Assembly (NCBI RefSeq): GCF_900207585.1
Contig: NZ_OAOP01000004.1
Span: 124,001-188,000 of the forward strand
DNA from: Bacillus oleivorans
GTDB lineage: Bacteria; Bacillota; Bacilli; Bacillales; JC228
Direction of reading: 5' to 3'
Length of the DNA stretch: 64,000 nucleotides
The notes beneath the pieces were generated by a model. The model did not search any database. It had not been told where the DNA came from and saw nothing but the letters and a program-made list of their open reading frames with translations. The position numbers and the translations under genes are program-made. Positions 45,656 to 54,621 of this stretch are shown piece by piece (the first letter of the stretch is position 1; every line of letters starts with the position of its first letter).

Positions 45656-46435
45656 TTAAGAATAAAAGCTAATTTGCTGATTGACCCAAGAGTCAATCTC
45701 ATTATATTTGAACTCCCCGTTACAAAAATAATCAGAATTCGTAATGAACCCCATTTTATTTACGTTATAAATAACTGATTGAAAGGAAAAGTCAGGAGAT
45801 GCAGTTGCTGTACAGTCTTCTAGCAAAATACAATCATACCCATAACTATGAGCATCTTGTAATGTGCCCATTATACACTGATCAGTATTGATTCCTGCAA
45901 AAAATAAGGTTTTAATGTCCAAGTTTGATAGAGTTTGTTGTAATTCTGTACCAAAGAAGCCGCTTACCCGATTCTTTTTAATTTGTATATCTTCTAATTC
46001 GACCATTTCTTTTAATTCTGGAATAATTTCTGCTGACCATGAACCTTTAACAAGATTCAAACCGAGTCCGTTAGGTAATTCCTTCCCTAGTTCAGTCCCT
46101 GCATCATAGAATATCCTGCTTATTCCTGGTGGTATGTTTACCATGTCAGCACGGATCCCCCAATTTAACCAAACTACTTTCATACCTATACTTCTTGCAT
46201 GTTTTATTACCTTACTAATCGAATCAACTAGTCTACTTCCTTGGTGATTCCTGCCTAACTTTTCGGATAAGAAAAAGTTTTGCATATCTGTAATGACAAG
46301 GGTCGTTCGCTCTGGATCAAATGCAAGCCTATAATTATTACTTTTTAAAAGGTACTTCTTTTTTGCACCACGACTGATATCAAAAGTATCATTACTTTGG
46401 ATCCAGTAGTTTGTACTATTCCCAAATCGAATCAT
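45656..46435 (-). CDS. Isochorismatase-family cysteine hydrolase
   Basis: The 259-residue protein has the family triad: Asp50 (VITDMQNFF), Lys154 (IKKNRVSGFFGTEL) and Cys187 (GINTDQCIMG), the last preceded by the cis-peptide region. The family includes N-carbamoylsarcosine amidase, nicotinamidase and ureidoacrylate amidase. Its position beside two creatinase-like genes makes an N-carbamoyl or ureido substrate attractive; that is inference. The ATG at 46435 has AAAGGAGTAAGC upstream. Confidence 0.85.
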   Translation of the reverse strand: MIRFGNSTNYWIQSNDTFDISRGAKKKYLLKSNNYRLAFDPERTTLVITDMQNFFLSEKLGRNHQGSRLVDSISKVIKHARSIGMKVVWLNWGIRADMVNIPPGISRIFYDAGTELGKELPNGLGLNLVKGSWSAEIIPELKEMVELEDIQIKKNRVSGFFGTELQQTLSNLDIKTLFFAGINTDQCIMGTLQDAHSYGYDCILLEDCTATASPDFSFQSVIYNVNKMGFITNSDYFCNGEFKYNEIDSWVNQQISFYS

Positions 46436-46449
46436 AGCTTACTCCTTTA

Positions 46450-46542
46450 TTAGAAACTAGTGTCAGCAAGTGATTTCGGACCGGGGATCTCCAAGACAAT
46501 CCCAGGCCCAAAAGCCACAGCTGGTGCCCAATCAATCTGTAA
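46450..46542 (-). pseudogene. Thirty-codon coding remnant
   Basis: Between two genes of the catabolic operon, the reverse strand reads DWAPAVAFGPGIVLEIPGPK and then SLADTSF before two TAA codons. It has no start codon and begins after an in-frame stop inside the end of the upstream gene. Composition is clearly protein-like. I do not recognise the parent family. It looks like the C-terminus of a deleted enzyme gene. Confidence 0.4.
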
Positions 46543-47713
46543 TCAATGATTCCAAATCTCTTGGATAGTAGGTCAATAGCTCAATTCCATCCTCTGTAAT
46601 GAGTACAGTATCTGAGTGACGGAATCCGCCTACTCCTTGGACATACAATCCAGGCTCAACGGTTACAACCATTCCCGGTTGTATCATTGTGTGATCACCC
46701 AGGTCAAAAAATGGAGCTTCGTGGCCTAAAAGACCAATATTATGACCTGTATGGTGACGAGTGAGGTGTTGAATGCCCTCTTCCTTCCAATATGCTTGAA
46801 TGGTTTCTTCTACTTTGGAATATGGAATACCTGGCTTAATCGTATTGAAAGCAAGCTGCTGTGCATTGTACATATAGGTAAAATATTTTTCTTGCTCAGG
46901 AGTAACCTCTTGAACAAACATCGTTCTTTCTAACTCACTTTTGTAACCCCAAACGTCAGCGGCGGCCTGTGTAACGAATAAATCACCTTTTTTAAATACG
47001 ATGTTTTGTGTAACCGCATGCGGGAAGGCAGCCATTTCTCCGATTTGTCCACGGAAAAAAGCGTTCGCAGGACTACCATGTGGCTTATAATCAGGTCCAA
47101 GCGTTTCAACCATCATCATGGTTGCTTCTGTTGTCGCCCGGCTGGTAATCTCGATTTCACTAAGTCCCGGTTTTGTATATTTCGCTAAAAGTCGATGGGC
47201 TAAGTTTCCCCATCTGCATGATTCTTTTATTAACTCAATTTCGGCTTCTGATTTGATAAATCGCATTTCCTCTACCCAGCCGTAAACGGAAACAAAATCC
47301 TTGGCATCTAGTAAGTCACTCAGTTTTGGACCACGGTAGCCCATGGGAGATCCGTATCCATTCGAATCATAGGCGATGACCTTACCTTGCAGTCCCGATT
47401 CATGCATTACATCCTTGAAATATTCCATCGGATGGCGAACACCTGGGTATTCTGGATAAGAATGTACAAAATCAATGACCGCAAACTCTTCCGCATGCTC
47501 ATGCTCGAGTGCTGGAACGAATAGATGAGTTTTTTCCTGAGGGTCGACAATAAAGCCCATAGGACGCTCAGTCGGATGAAAATGGAAGCCTGTTAAATAA
47601 AAAATATCCGTTACACTAAACAAAACCGCTCCGTCAATATGGTTCTCTTTCAATTTTTTGAAAAACTTTTTCTGACGACCTTGTAACTCTTCTTTTGAGA
47701 TAGATAGACGCAT
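46532..47713 (-). CDS. M24-fold creatinase-like hydrolase, copy 2
   Basis: A 393-residue pita-bread protein with a creatinase N-domain (about 10-145) and an M24 C-domain. It resembles Xaa-Pro peptidases, but the first metal-ligand Asp is Gln (about 249, FVTQAAADVWGY), the second is Glu (SELERT) and the last Glu ligand is Ser (GFRHSDTVL). The residues equivalent to those used by creatinase are kept: His232 (FPHAVTQ), Glu262 (ELERTMF), His about 324 (TGHNIG) and Glu about 353 (TVEPG). It is about 65-70% identical by eye to the next gene. GGGAGAGG precedes the ATG. Xaa-Pro peptidase or ectoine hydrolase are alternatives. Confidence 0.8.
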   Translation of the reverse strand: MRLSISKEELQGRQKKFFKKLKENHIDGAVLFSVTDIFYLTGFHFHPTERPMGFIVDPQEKTHLFVPALEHEHAEEFAVIDFVHSYPEYPGVRHPMEYFKDVMHESGLQGKVIAYDSNGYGSPMGYRGPKLSDLLDAKDFVSVYGWVEEMRFIKSEAEIELIKESCRWGNLAHRLLAKYTKPGLSEIEITSRATTEATMMMVETLGPDYKPHGSPANAFFRGQIGEMAAFPHAVTQNIVFKKGDLFVTQAAADVWGYKSELERTMFVQEVTPEQEKYFTYMYNAQQLAFNTIKPGIPYSKVEETIQAYWKEEGIQHLTRHHTGHNIGLLGHEAPFFDLGDHTMIQPGMVVTVEPGLYVQGVGGFRHSDTVLITEDGIELLTYYPRDLESLITD

Positions 47714-47738
47714 ATAGAACCTCTCCCTCTTCCTTTTA

Positions 47739-48917
47739 TTAATGGCAAATCATAGATTCTAAATCTCTAGGATAGAATGTAAGCATTTCGATTCCAGTAT
47801 CAGTAACTAAAACTGTGTCGGAATGACGGAAACCGCCTAATCCGCGGACATAAATTCCTGGTTCAACTGTAAATACCATGCCAGGCTGAATGATGGTTTC
47901 ATCGCCAAGATCTAAAAACGGCGCTTCATGTCCTAATAAACCAATATTGTGTCCTGTATGATGGGAGACAAGATGGGTAATACCACTTTCTTTAAAATAG
48001 GCTTGAACTTGTTTCTCAACGTCTGAACAGGGGACTCCCGGTATTATCGCGTTAAATGCAACTTCTTGGGCCTCATACATGTGGTTGAAATACTTTTCTT
48101 GTTCCTTGCTCACTTCTTGGACAAACATGGTTCTTTCCAATTCGCTATGATAGCCCCACACATCGGCTGCTGCCCCAGTAACGAGTGTATCTCCTCTTTT
48201 CAAAATTAAGTTTTGTGTTACCGCATGAGGGAAAGCAGACATTTTTCCAACTTGCCCGCGGAAAATCGCGTAAGCCGTTCTGCCATGTGGCTTATAATCC
48301 GGCCCTAGTGTTTCAATCATGGCCATGGTCGCTTCTGTACTTGCTTTACTTGTAATTTCAATTTCGCTAAGACCTGGCTTCGAGTATTTTTGTAGTAACC
48401 GGTGAGCTAAGTTCCCCCATCTGCAAGATTCCTTAATCAATTCTATTTCCGCTTCGGATTTTACAAAACGCATTTCTTCAACCCAGCCTGCAATGGTTTC
48501 CAATTTCGCCGTAATTAAATCGGCTACTTTCGGTCCGCGATATCCTTTAGACGAACTATACCCTGCTGCGTCTAGCCCCACTACCTTATTTTCAAACTTG
48601 TTTTCTATTAAAATATCTTTCAAGTATTCCATTGGATGGCGGAGCCCGGGATATTCAGGGTAGTAATGAACATGATCGACATTGGCATATTCTTTAGCAT
48701 GATCATACTCTAGGTGCGGGACTAATAGATGTGTTTTTTGCGTTGAATCTAAGACAAGAGCAATAGGTCTCTCTGACGGACGGAAGTGAAAATTCGTTAG
48801 ATAAAAAATGTCGGTCACACTGAATAAAACTGCGCAATCAACCTTCTCAGCCGCCAACCTTTGATACAGCTTCTGTTGACGTTCTAAAATTTCTTCTCTT
48901 GAAATCGATAATCGCAT
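47739..48917 (-). CDS. M24-fold creatinase-like hydrolase, copy 1
   Basis: A 392-residue paralogue of the preceding entry, transcribed first. It keeps His231 (FPHAVTQ), Glu261 (ELERTMF), His323 (TGHNIG) and Glu352 (TVEPG) and lacks canonical dimetal ligands: Gly at the first Asp position (VTGAAADVWGY), Glu at the second, Ser at the last Glu (GFRHSD). The N-domain motif DIFYLTNFHFRPSERPIALV also follows creatinase layout. The tandem copies are separated by 25 bp and likely arose by duplication, perhaps for two related substrates or a heterodimer. GAGGGAAAAGC precedes the ATG. Confidence 0.8.
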   Translation of the reverse strand: MRLSISREEILERQQKLYQRLAAEKVDCAVLFSVTDIFYLTNFHFRPSERPIALVLDSTQKTHLLVPHLEYDHAKEYANVDHVHYYPEYPGLRHPMEYLKDILIENKFENKVVGLDAAGYSSSKGYRGPKVADLITAKLETIAGWVEEMRFVKSEAEIELIKESCRWGNLAHRLLQKYSKPGLSEIEITSKASTEATMAMIETLGPDYKPHGRTAYAIFRGQVGKMSAFPHAVTQNLILKRGDTLVTGAAADVWGYHSELERTMFVQEVSKEQEKYFNHMYEAQEVAFNAIIPGVPCSDVEKQVQAYFKESGITHLVSHHTGHNIGLLGHEAPFLDLGDETIIQPGMVFTVEPGIYVRGLGGFRHSDTVLVTDTGIEMLTFYPRDLESMICH

Positions 48918-48940
48918 GCTTTTCCCTCACTTTTATAAAT

Positions 48941-49912
48941 TTATTTAGTAAACAAATGGCAAGTGACAGTGTGCCCGTTTTCCATTTCAACTACAGGAGG
49001 GGCTTCTGTTTGACAGATAGCCATACATTCCGAACAACGCGGATGGAACGAACAGCCTTTAGGCGGATTGGCCGGACTCGGGACATCACCCGTTAATATA
49101 ATTCGTTCTCTCTTTTCATCCGGGTGGGAAACCGGTACAGCTGAAATAAGCGCCTTCGTATATGGATGCTTTGGATTTTGAAATAGCTCTTTTGTACTCG
49201 CTAACTCCACGATTTTCCCTAAATACATCACGGCTACGCGGTCCGTAATGTGCTTTACAACACTCAAATCGTGAGAAATAAAAATATACGTTAAATCAAA
49301 TTCCTTCTGAAGCTTTAATAATAGATTAATAACTTGAGATTGGATGGAGACATCCAGTGCTGAAACGGGTTCATCCGTTACAATCAAGTCCGGCTGTAAA
49401 ATAACGGCCCGGGCAATCCCGATTCTCTGCCTTTGACCACCAGAAAACTCATGAGGATAACGGTCTAGATGATATTCCGATAACCCGACAATCTCTAGGA
49501 TTTCAATTGCCTTTTTCACACGTTCTTCTTTTGAATGAAGATCATGGACTCGCAATGGTTCGGTTAAAATTTGGCGGATGGTCTTTTTCGGATTTAAAGA
49601 AGCGTATGGATCCTGGAAAACCATCTGAATTCGTCTTCTCAGTTTCCGCATTTTTTCATATGGAAGCTCACTGATATCCTTATTCTCAAAAAGTATACTT
49701 CCATCCGTCGGGGCATTTAAACGAAGAAGAGTTCTTCCCGTCGTTGATTTCCCGCAGCCGCTTTCTCCAACCAAACCGAATGTTTCCCCCTTATAAACCG
49801 TAAAAGAAACATCGTCGACTGCTTTCACATACGTTTTCGGTTTAAACCACCCTTGATCCACCTCATAGTATTTTTTCAGATTTTTAACTTCCAACAACGG
49901 ACTGGCTACCAC
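48941..49912 (-). CDS. Peptide/opine-type ABC transporter ATP-binding protein (DppF/OppF-like)
   Basis: An ABC ATPase of about 323 residues with Walker A GESGCGKST, Q-loop MVFQDPYASLNP, signature FSGGQRQRIGIARA, Walker B LIVTDEPVSALD and the C-terminal oligopeptide-transporter extension (GDVPSPANPPKGCSFHPRC) with four cysteines near the end. That Cys-rich tail can bind an Fe-S or metal cluster in Opp/Dpp ATPases. The GTG at 49912, nine bases after AGGAGG, is favoured over a TTG two codons earlier. It overlaps the upstream ATPase gene by about 29 bp. Confidence 0.9.
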   Translation of the reverse strand: MVASPLLEVKNLKKYYEVDQGWFKPKTYVKAVDDVSFTVYKGETFGLVGESGCGKSTTGRTLLRLNAPTDGSILFENKDISELPYEKMRKLRRRIQMVFQDPYASLNPKKTIRQILTEPLRVHDLHSKEERVKKAIEILEIVGLSEYHLDRYPHEFSGGQRQRIGIARAVILQPDLIVTDEPVSALDVSIQSQVINLLLKLQKEFDLTYIFISHDLSVVKHITDRVAVMYLGKIVELASTKELFQNPKHPYTKALISAVPVSHPDEKRERIILTGDVPSPANPPKGCSFHPRCSECMAICQTEAPPVVEMENGHTVTCHLFTK

Positions 49913-50894
49913 TAGCAACTACCTCCTCATCCTGGTAAAGCCAACATCGACAAAATTGATTTTCTAACTGAAATAGGGGAGGTCTTTCCTCAAGACATTT
50001 TTTAAATACCTTTGGACAACGCGGAGCAAAGGTGCATCCCATTGGCAGCTCATCTGGGCGTGGAACACTTCCTTTAATCGACCTCAGCTCTTTTTTCCGA
50101 TCATTGGCATTTGGCAAGGAATCTAGCAGTCCTTGAGAATAGGGATGCTTCGGATTGTTAAAAAGTGTTCGAACGTCTGTACTTTCCACAATTTGTCCCG
50201 CGTACATGACAATGACGCGATCACACATTTCCGCGACAACTCCAAGGTCATGCGTGATGAGTACCGTCGACATTTGATTTTTCTTCGTAATATCTTTCAT
50301 CAGCTCTAAAATTTGGGCTTGAATCGTTACATCCAACGCTGTAGTCGGCTCATCTGCTATTAAAAGCTTGGGCTGACAAACAATGGCTAACGAAATCATG
50401 ACCCTCTGTCTCATACCGCCTGAAAGCTGATGCGGATACTCATCAATGATTTGCTCTGCTCGTGGAATCCCAACCAGCTTTAACATTTCAATGATTTTAT
50501 TGCGGATTTCTTTTTTCTTTAAGCTGGTGTGCTGTAAAAGAGGCTCACTCAACTGTTGACCGATTGTGAAAACAGGGTTTAAAGATGTCATTGGCTCTTG
50601 GAAAATCATTGCAATATCATTACCGCGAAGCTTCCGCATTTCTTTTTCAGATAGTTTGGTAATATCCTTGTTCTCCAATAGGATCCGACCATCCTCAATA
50701 TATCCTATCGGTTCGGGTAAAAGTCCCATGATTGATAAAGAGGTTACACTTTTTCCGCAGCCAGATTCACCGACAAGTCCAACGGTTTCCCCCTCATTTA
50801 CTTCAAAATCAATACCATTTACCGCTTTGACTACACCCGAAGGAGTTTTAAAATAGGTTTTTAGATTTTCAACTTTCAATACCGTATTCGTCAT
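49884..50894 (-). CDS. Peptide/opine-type ABC transporter ATP-binding protein (DppD/OppD-like)
   Basis: The 336-residue ATPase has Walker A GESGCGKSVTSLSIMG, signature LSGGMRQRVMI, Walker B LLIADEPTTALD and the Opp/Dpp tail (GSVPRPDELPMGCTFAPRCP). It pairs with the next ATPase to energise import. The ATG at 50894 has AAGGAG at a long distance of 14 bases. Confidence 0.9.
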   Translation of the reverse strand: MTNTVLKVENLKTYFKTPSGVVKAVNGIDFEVNEGETVGLVGESGCGKSVTSLSIMGLLPEPIGYIEDGRILLENKDITKLSEKEMRKLRGNDIAMIFQEPMTSLNPVFTIGQQLSEPLLQHTSLKKKEIRNKIIEMLKLVGIPRAEQIIDEYPHQLSGGMRQRVMISLAIVCQPKLLIADEPTTALDVTIQAQILELMKDITKKNQMSTVLITHDLGVVAEMCDRVIVMYAGQIVESTDVRTLFNNPKHPYSQGLLDSLPNANDRKKELRSIKGSVPRPDELPMGCTFAPRCPKVFKKCLEERPPLFQLENQFCRCWLYQDEEVVASGSQSVVGS

Positions 50895-50929
50895 ATGTCA
50901 ACATTTCTCTCCTTTCAGAGCTGCCTTCC

Positions 50930-51838
50930 TCAATTACCTTTTAATTCCGGATCTAATACATCACGCAGCCAATCTCCAAACAGGTTGACCCCTAGAGCCG
51001 TAATGACAATGGCAACACCAGGAAACGTAATCAACCACCACGCACTATAGATATAATCCTTTCCTTCATTGAGCATGTTCCCCCATGCCGGTGTTGGCGG
51101 CTGTACCCCGAAGCCCAAGAAACTGACGGAGGCCTCAGCAATAATAAAGGTTGCAATTTGTAATGAAGACAAGACGATGATCGGAGTAAATAGATTCGGA
51201 ACAATATGCTTTAAGATAATTTCTCTTCTTCTAACCCCAGTAGCTACACAAGAGAGAATAAATTCCTTTTCTCTTAAAGCTAATACTTCACTTCGTACGA
51301 CCCTGGCGTAAATGACCCATCCCCCGATTACAAGGGAAATAATGATGTTTCTCAGACCTGTTCCAATTACTGCATTGATCACGAGGACAAGCAGTATAAA
51401 TGGGAATGCAAGCATAACGTCTACAATCCGCATTAGTACTGCGTCAATCCAGCCTCTAAAGTAACCAGCCACTATTCCAATAATGGTTCCAATTAAGCCA
51501 GCAAAAAACACCGTTGATACACCAATTATGAGAGAAACCTTTGTGCCATAAATGATTCGAGACAAAATATCCCGACCAAGCTGATCCGTTCCTAACAAAT
51601 GGCCATCTGTCATAGGAGGAAGGAGCTTTTTACTAAAGTCGGCTAATTCAGGATCGTACGGAGCCAGCCAATGTCCAAAAAGCCCAAGCACAAGAAGAAT
51701 GACAATGATGAAAGCGCCAAATAAACCGGTACGACTTTTAACCAATTGTTTCATTAGAAATTGCCATTGTGATTGTTTTTTAGACGTTTTAATTTCGATT
51801 TTCTGCTCTGTGTTTTTTTCGATTATAGTATTACCCAA
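50930..51838 (-). CDS. Peptide/opine-type ABC transporter permease (DppC/OppC-like)
   Basis: The 302-residue permease has six membrane segments, an N-terminal OppC_N region (QWQFLMKQLVKSRTGLFGAF), HLLGTDQLGRDILSRIIYGT and the EAA-type loop ALREKEFILSCVATGVRRRE. The start is TTG at 51838, nine bases after AGGAGG. Confidence 0.9.
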   Translation of the reverse strand: MGNTIIEKNTEQKIEIKTSKKQSQWQFLMKQLVKSRTGLFGAFIIVILLVLGLFGHWLAPYDPELADFSKKLLPPMTDGHLLGTDQLGRDILSRIIYGTKVSLIIGVSTVFFAGLIGTIIGIVAGYFRGWIDAVLMRIVDVMLAFPFILLVLVINAVIGTGLRNIIISLVIGGWVIYARVVRSEVLALREKEFILSCVATGVRRREIILKHIVPNLFTPIIVLSSLQIATFIIAEASVSFLGFGVQPPTPAWGNMLNEGKDYIYSAWWLITFPGVAIVITALGVNLFGDWLRDVLDPELKGN

Positions 51839-51851
51839 GTGTTCATGCCTC

Positions 51852-52769
51852 CTATTTCAAACGGATTTGCGGGTTCACATAGGCATATAGGATATCTGCC
51901 AAAAAGTTGATGATGGAGTATATTAACGCGATGATAAATACCCCTGCAAGGACGACTGGGAAGTCACGGTTCATCAGCGACTGCATGAGAAGTCTCCCAA
52001 TGCCTGGCCAGGAAAAGACGGTTTCCGTGATAACTGCCCCGCCAAGTAAAACCCCTAAATCTAAAGCCACAAGTGTAATGATGGGAAGGAGCGCATTTTT
52101 TAAGGCGTATCTAGATAACACTTTCCGAACTGGAACCCCTGAAGCTTTTGCCGTACGAATATAATCTTTTCGAAGTACATCGAGCATCGTTGATCTTGTA
52201 AAACGAGCGAATCTGGCAACACTGTAGGCGGCTAGTGTGATCATAGGTAAAATCATATGAGTCACCGATCCCCCGCCACCGGAAGGAAGCCAGTTCAATG
52301 TTGCTGCAAAAATCAGGATTAAAATAATCCCTAACCAGAAACTTGGTATGGCTTGACCTAGTACGGTAAAAGCAACCCCCATTTGGTCATATATCGAATT
52401 TCGTTTATATGCGGAAATAATTCCAATTGGAATCGCTATTAATATCGAAAGGGCAAGCGCTGAAAAAGCCAGCTGAAACGTTGCCGGTATTCGGTCTAAT
52501 ACAATTCCTAGTGCGGGCTCACGTGAACGTAAGGATTCACCAAAATCACCTTGAACTGCATTGATCATGAATTCCCCGTATTGAACAATAAGAGGTCGGT
52601 CAAAGCCTAGTGCCTGTCGATATTCAGCTAACTGGTCCTTTGGAGCATCCGGAGGTAAGAAAAGCGCAGTTGGATCCCCAGATAGACGAATTAAAAAGAA
52701 CACAGCTGTTAATGCCAAAAACACAACCAAAATCACCTGAAGGGTTCTTTTTACAACAAAATCTAACAT
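51852..52769 (-). CDS. Peptide/opine-type ABC transporter permease (DppB/OppB-like)
   Basis: The permease of about 305 residues has six membrane segments, FFLIRLSGDPTALFLPPDA near the N-terminus and the EAA loop MLDVLRKDYIRTAKASGVP. AAAGGAGGT is followed by two in-frame ATGs; the second (52769) has the better spacing. The stop lies 13 bp before the partner permease. Confidence 0.9.
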   Translation of the reverse strand: MLDFVVKRTLQVILVVFLALTAVFFLIRLSGDPTALFLPPDAPKDQLAEYRQALGFDRPLIVQYGEFMINAVQGDFGESLRSREPALGIVLDRIPATFQLAFSALALSILIAIPIGIISAYKRNSIYDQMGVAFTVLGQAIPSFWLGIILILIFAATLNWLPSGGGGSVTHMILPMITLAAYSVARFARFTRSTMLDVLRKDYIRTAKASGVPVRKVLSRYALKNALLPIITLVALDLGVLLGGAVITETVFSWPGIGRLLMQSLMNRDFPVVLAGVFIIALIYSIINFLADILYAYVNPQIRLK

Positions 52770-52798
52770 GTCCATACCTCCTTTTCTTTAAGATTGGA

Positions 52799-52820
52799 AG
52801 GAGGGTATCAAAACCCTCCT
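52799..52820 (-). terminator. Intra-operon hairpin after the binding-protein gene
   Basis: AGGAGGGT (52799-52806) and ACCCTCCT (52813-52820) form a perfect eight-bp stem without a run of T. It probably protects the binding-protein mRNA or causes partial termination so that the lipoprotein is made in excess. Confidence 0.55.
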
Positions 52821-52824
52821 ATTA

Positions 52825-54402
52825 TTAGTTCCAGCTCATGGTATGGACAAGCATTTTTTCATCAATTCGCGGCTGGAAGCTCAAATTTTTTCTGACCGCG
52901 TATAAATCACCTTGCTGCCATAAATAAATCCATGCTGCTTCCTCTACTAATCTTTGTTGAATTTCAGCCCATGCCTGTTTTCTTTCCTCAGGGTCAAATA
53001 TTGGAATGGCATTTGAAATCATTTCTTGTACTTCTGGGTCATAAAATCCGCTATATGGTGCTTCTTCGGTAAATAGGTTTTCAACCGTTCCTTGTGCGTC
53101 AAATGCAGGGCCCCAGCCCAGTATAAACATGTCACTCATCTCTCGTTGACGTATTTTTGCTAAATGATTTCCCCACTCGTTAACTTGAACATTAACAGTG
53201 ATACCAATTTGTTGTAACTGAGCAGCAATCGCTTGTGCTACATGAGTATCCATAGGATAGCGTCCGTTTGGAGTATCCAATTGTAAGGTTATATCAGAAG
53301 GTTTATAGCCAGCCTCTTCTAATAACTGAATTGCTTTTTCTGGATCATATTCATACCCTTCTGTTTCAGCATAATCCGCATTAATTTTTGATAGCGGACC
53401 AGTCATTTTCGTTCCATTTCCGTTTAATACACTTGCTAATAATTCATCGACATTAACAGCGTAGCTAATGGCCTGGCGTACCTTTTTATCTTGCAGTGGT
53501 CCATCGTAAAATGTATTAAGTGCTACATAGTTAATCCGAGAAGATCCAATCATTTCAATTTTTGAATTACCGTCGTTTTCTACTCTTTCTACTGAGTCCA
53601 CCGGAACATTCTTAAATAGATCGATTTCACCACTTAAAAATGCTGCCAATCGAGTACTAAATTCAGGAATATATTTAAACGTAACCTGTTTAATACTTGG
53701 AGCACCGTTCCAGTAATCTTCATTGGCTTCAAGCTTTAGATATTGGTCCCTTTCCCACTCGGAGAATTTGTATGCTCCTGTACCCACAGGGTTTTTTGCT
53801 GCTTCATCAAGACCTACTTCCTGAACATGTTCCATGTCCATGATCAATAGGTCATCAGCTATACGTAATAATAAATTCGGCAGTGGTTCATGTGTGATGA
53901 TTTGAACCTTATAATCATCAATAACCTTAACTTCTTTAAAGGCTGTCCATCTTGAACGATAAAATGAATTATTTTCTTCATTTAAAATGTATTCAATGTT
54001 TTGCTTAACATCTTCTGCGGTAAAAGGTTTTCCATTATGGAAAGTAACATCTTCTCTTAAAGTAAATTCCCAAGTAAGTTCATCGATATTTTTCCATTCG
54101 GATGCTAATCCTGGAATAAATCCGCCTTCATTATCTCTTTCAATTAACGGATCATAAATATTTCTGATTTGTACATCATTTACATAATTCACGTCCGTGT
54201 TAGCAAGCATTGTAACAGCATCTGACTCAATGCCAATTACAATGTCGTCCCTAGCCGATGGAGAACCCTCTTCAGTTGCATTATCATTTGAATCACTATC
54301 ATTGCTATCTGTCATATCCCCTGCAGTTTCGGGAGTACAGCCCGCAGCAATAAATAATAGTAAAATGATCGAAAATATTACCATTAGATTTTTTCTTTTC
54401 AT
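52825..54402 (-). CDS. ABC transporter substrate-binding lipoprotein (SBP_bac_5 family)
   Basis: The 525-residue protein has a lipoprotein signal peptide (lipobox FIAAGC, Cys22), a Ser/Asp/Asn-rich linker, and the cluster C binding-protein fold (LASEWKNIDELTWEFTLRED, VTFHNGKPFTAEDVK, NPVGTGAYKFSEWERD). It is anchored to the outer membrane face and delivers peptide-, opine- or other cationic small solutes to the permeases. It is the first gene of the operon, with GGAGAGGGGAAA before the ATG. Confidence 0.92.
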   Translation of the reverse strand: MKRKNLMVIFSIILLLFIAAGCTPETAGDMTDSNDSDSNDNATEEGSPSARDDIVIGIESDAVTMLANTDVNYVNDVQIRNIYDPLIERDNEGGFIPGLASEWKNIDELTWEFTLREDVTFHNGKPFTAEDVKQNIEYILNEENNSFYRSRWTAFKEVKVIDDYKVQIITHEPLPNLLLRIADDLLIMDMEHVQEVGLDEAAKNPVGTGAYKFSEWERDQYLKLEANEDYWNGAPSIKQVTFKYIPEFSTRLAAFLSGEIDLFKNVPVDSVERVENDGNSKIEMIGSSRINYVALNTFYDGPLQDKKVRQAISYAVNVDELLASVLNGNGTKMTGPLSKINADYAETEGYEYDPEKAIQLLEEAGYKPSDITLQLDTPNGRYPMDTHVAQAIAAQLQQIGITVNVQVNEWGNHLAKIRQREMSDMFILGWGPAFDAQGTVENLFTEEAPYSGFYDPEVQEMISNAIPIFDPEERKQAWAEIQQRLVEEAAWIYLWQQGDLYAVRKNLSFQPRIDEKMLVHTMSWN

Positions 54403-54559
54403 AAAATTTCCCCTCTCCTAAATGATTACTAGATAACCCCAAATGCAATGTTCGAATGAAATCAATCCTTTCTCTATTTATCTGAAATATCTTTATTTTC
54501 AGTCTATCAATTCTTCTTTTTTTATCTATGTGGTTTATACCAAAATCAAAATCTATTTC

Positions 54560-54588
54560 TTGTTAAAATTCACAAAATTAAGTATAGT
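54560..54588 (+). promoter_or_regulatory. Sigma-A promoter of the PucR-type regulator gene
   Basis: TTGTTA (54560-54565), a 17-bp spacer and TATAGT (54583-54588) lie 34 bp before the start codon. Confidence 0.65.
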
Positions 54589-54621
54589 TTAAATAGTAAC
54601 TTTTTTTGTTTGGGGGTAATT

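Noticed and set aside
46532-48917. Simple annotation as Xaa-Pro dipeptidases
   Set aside because: Key metal ligands are substituted, so canonical metallopeptidase activity is doubtful.
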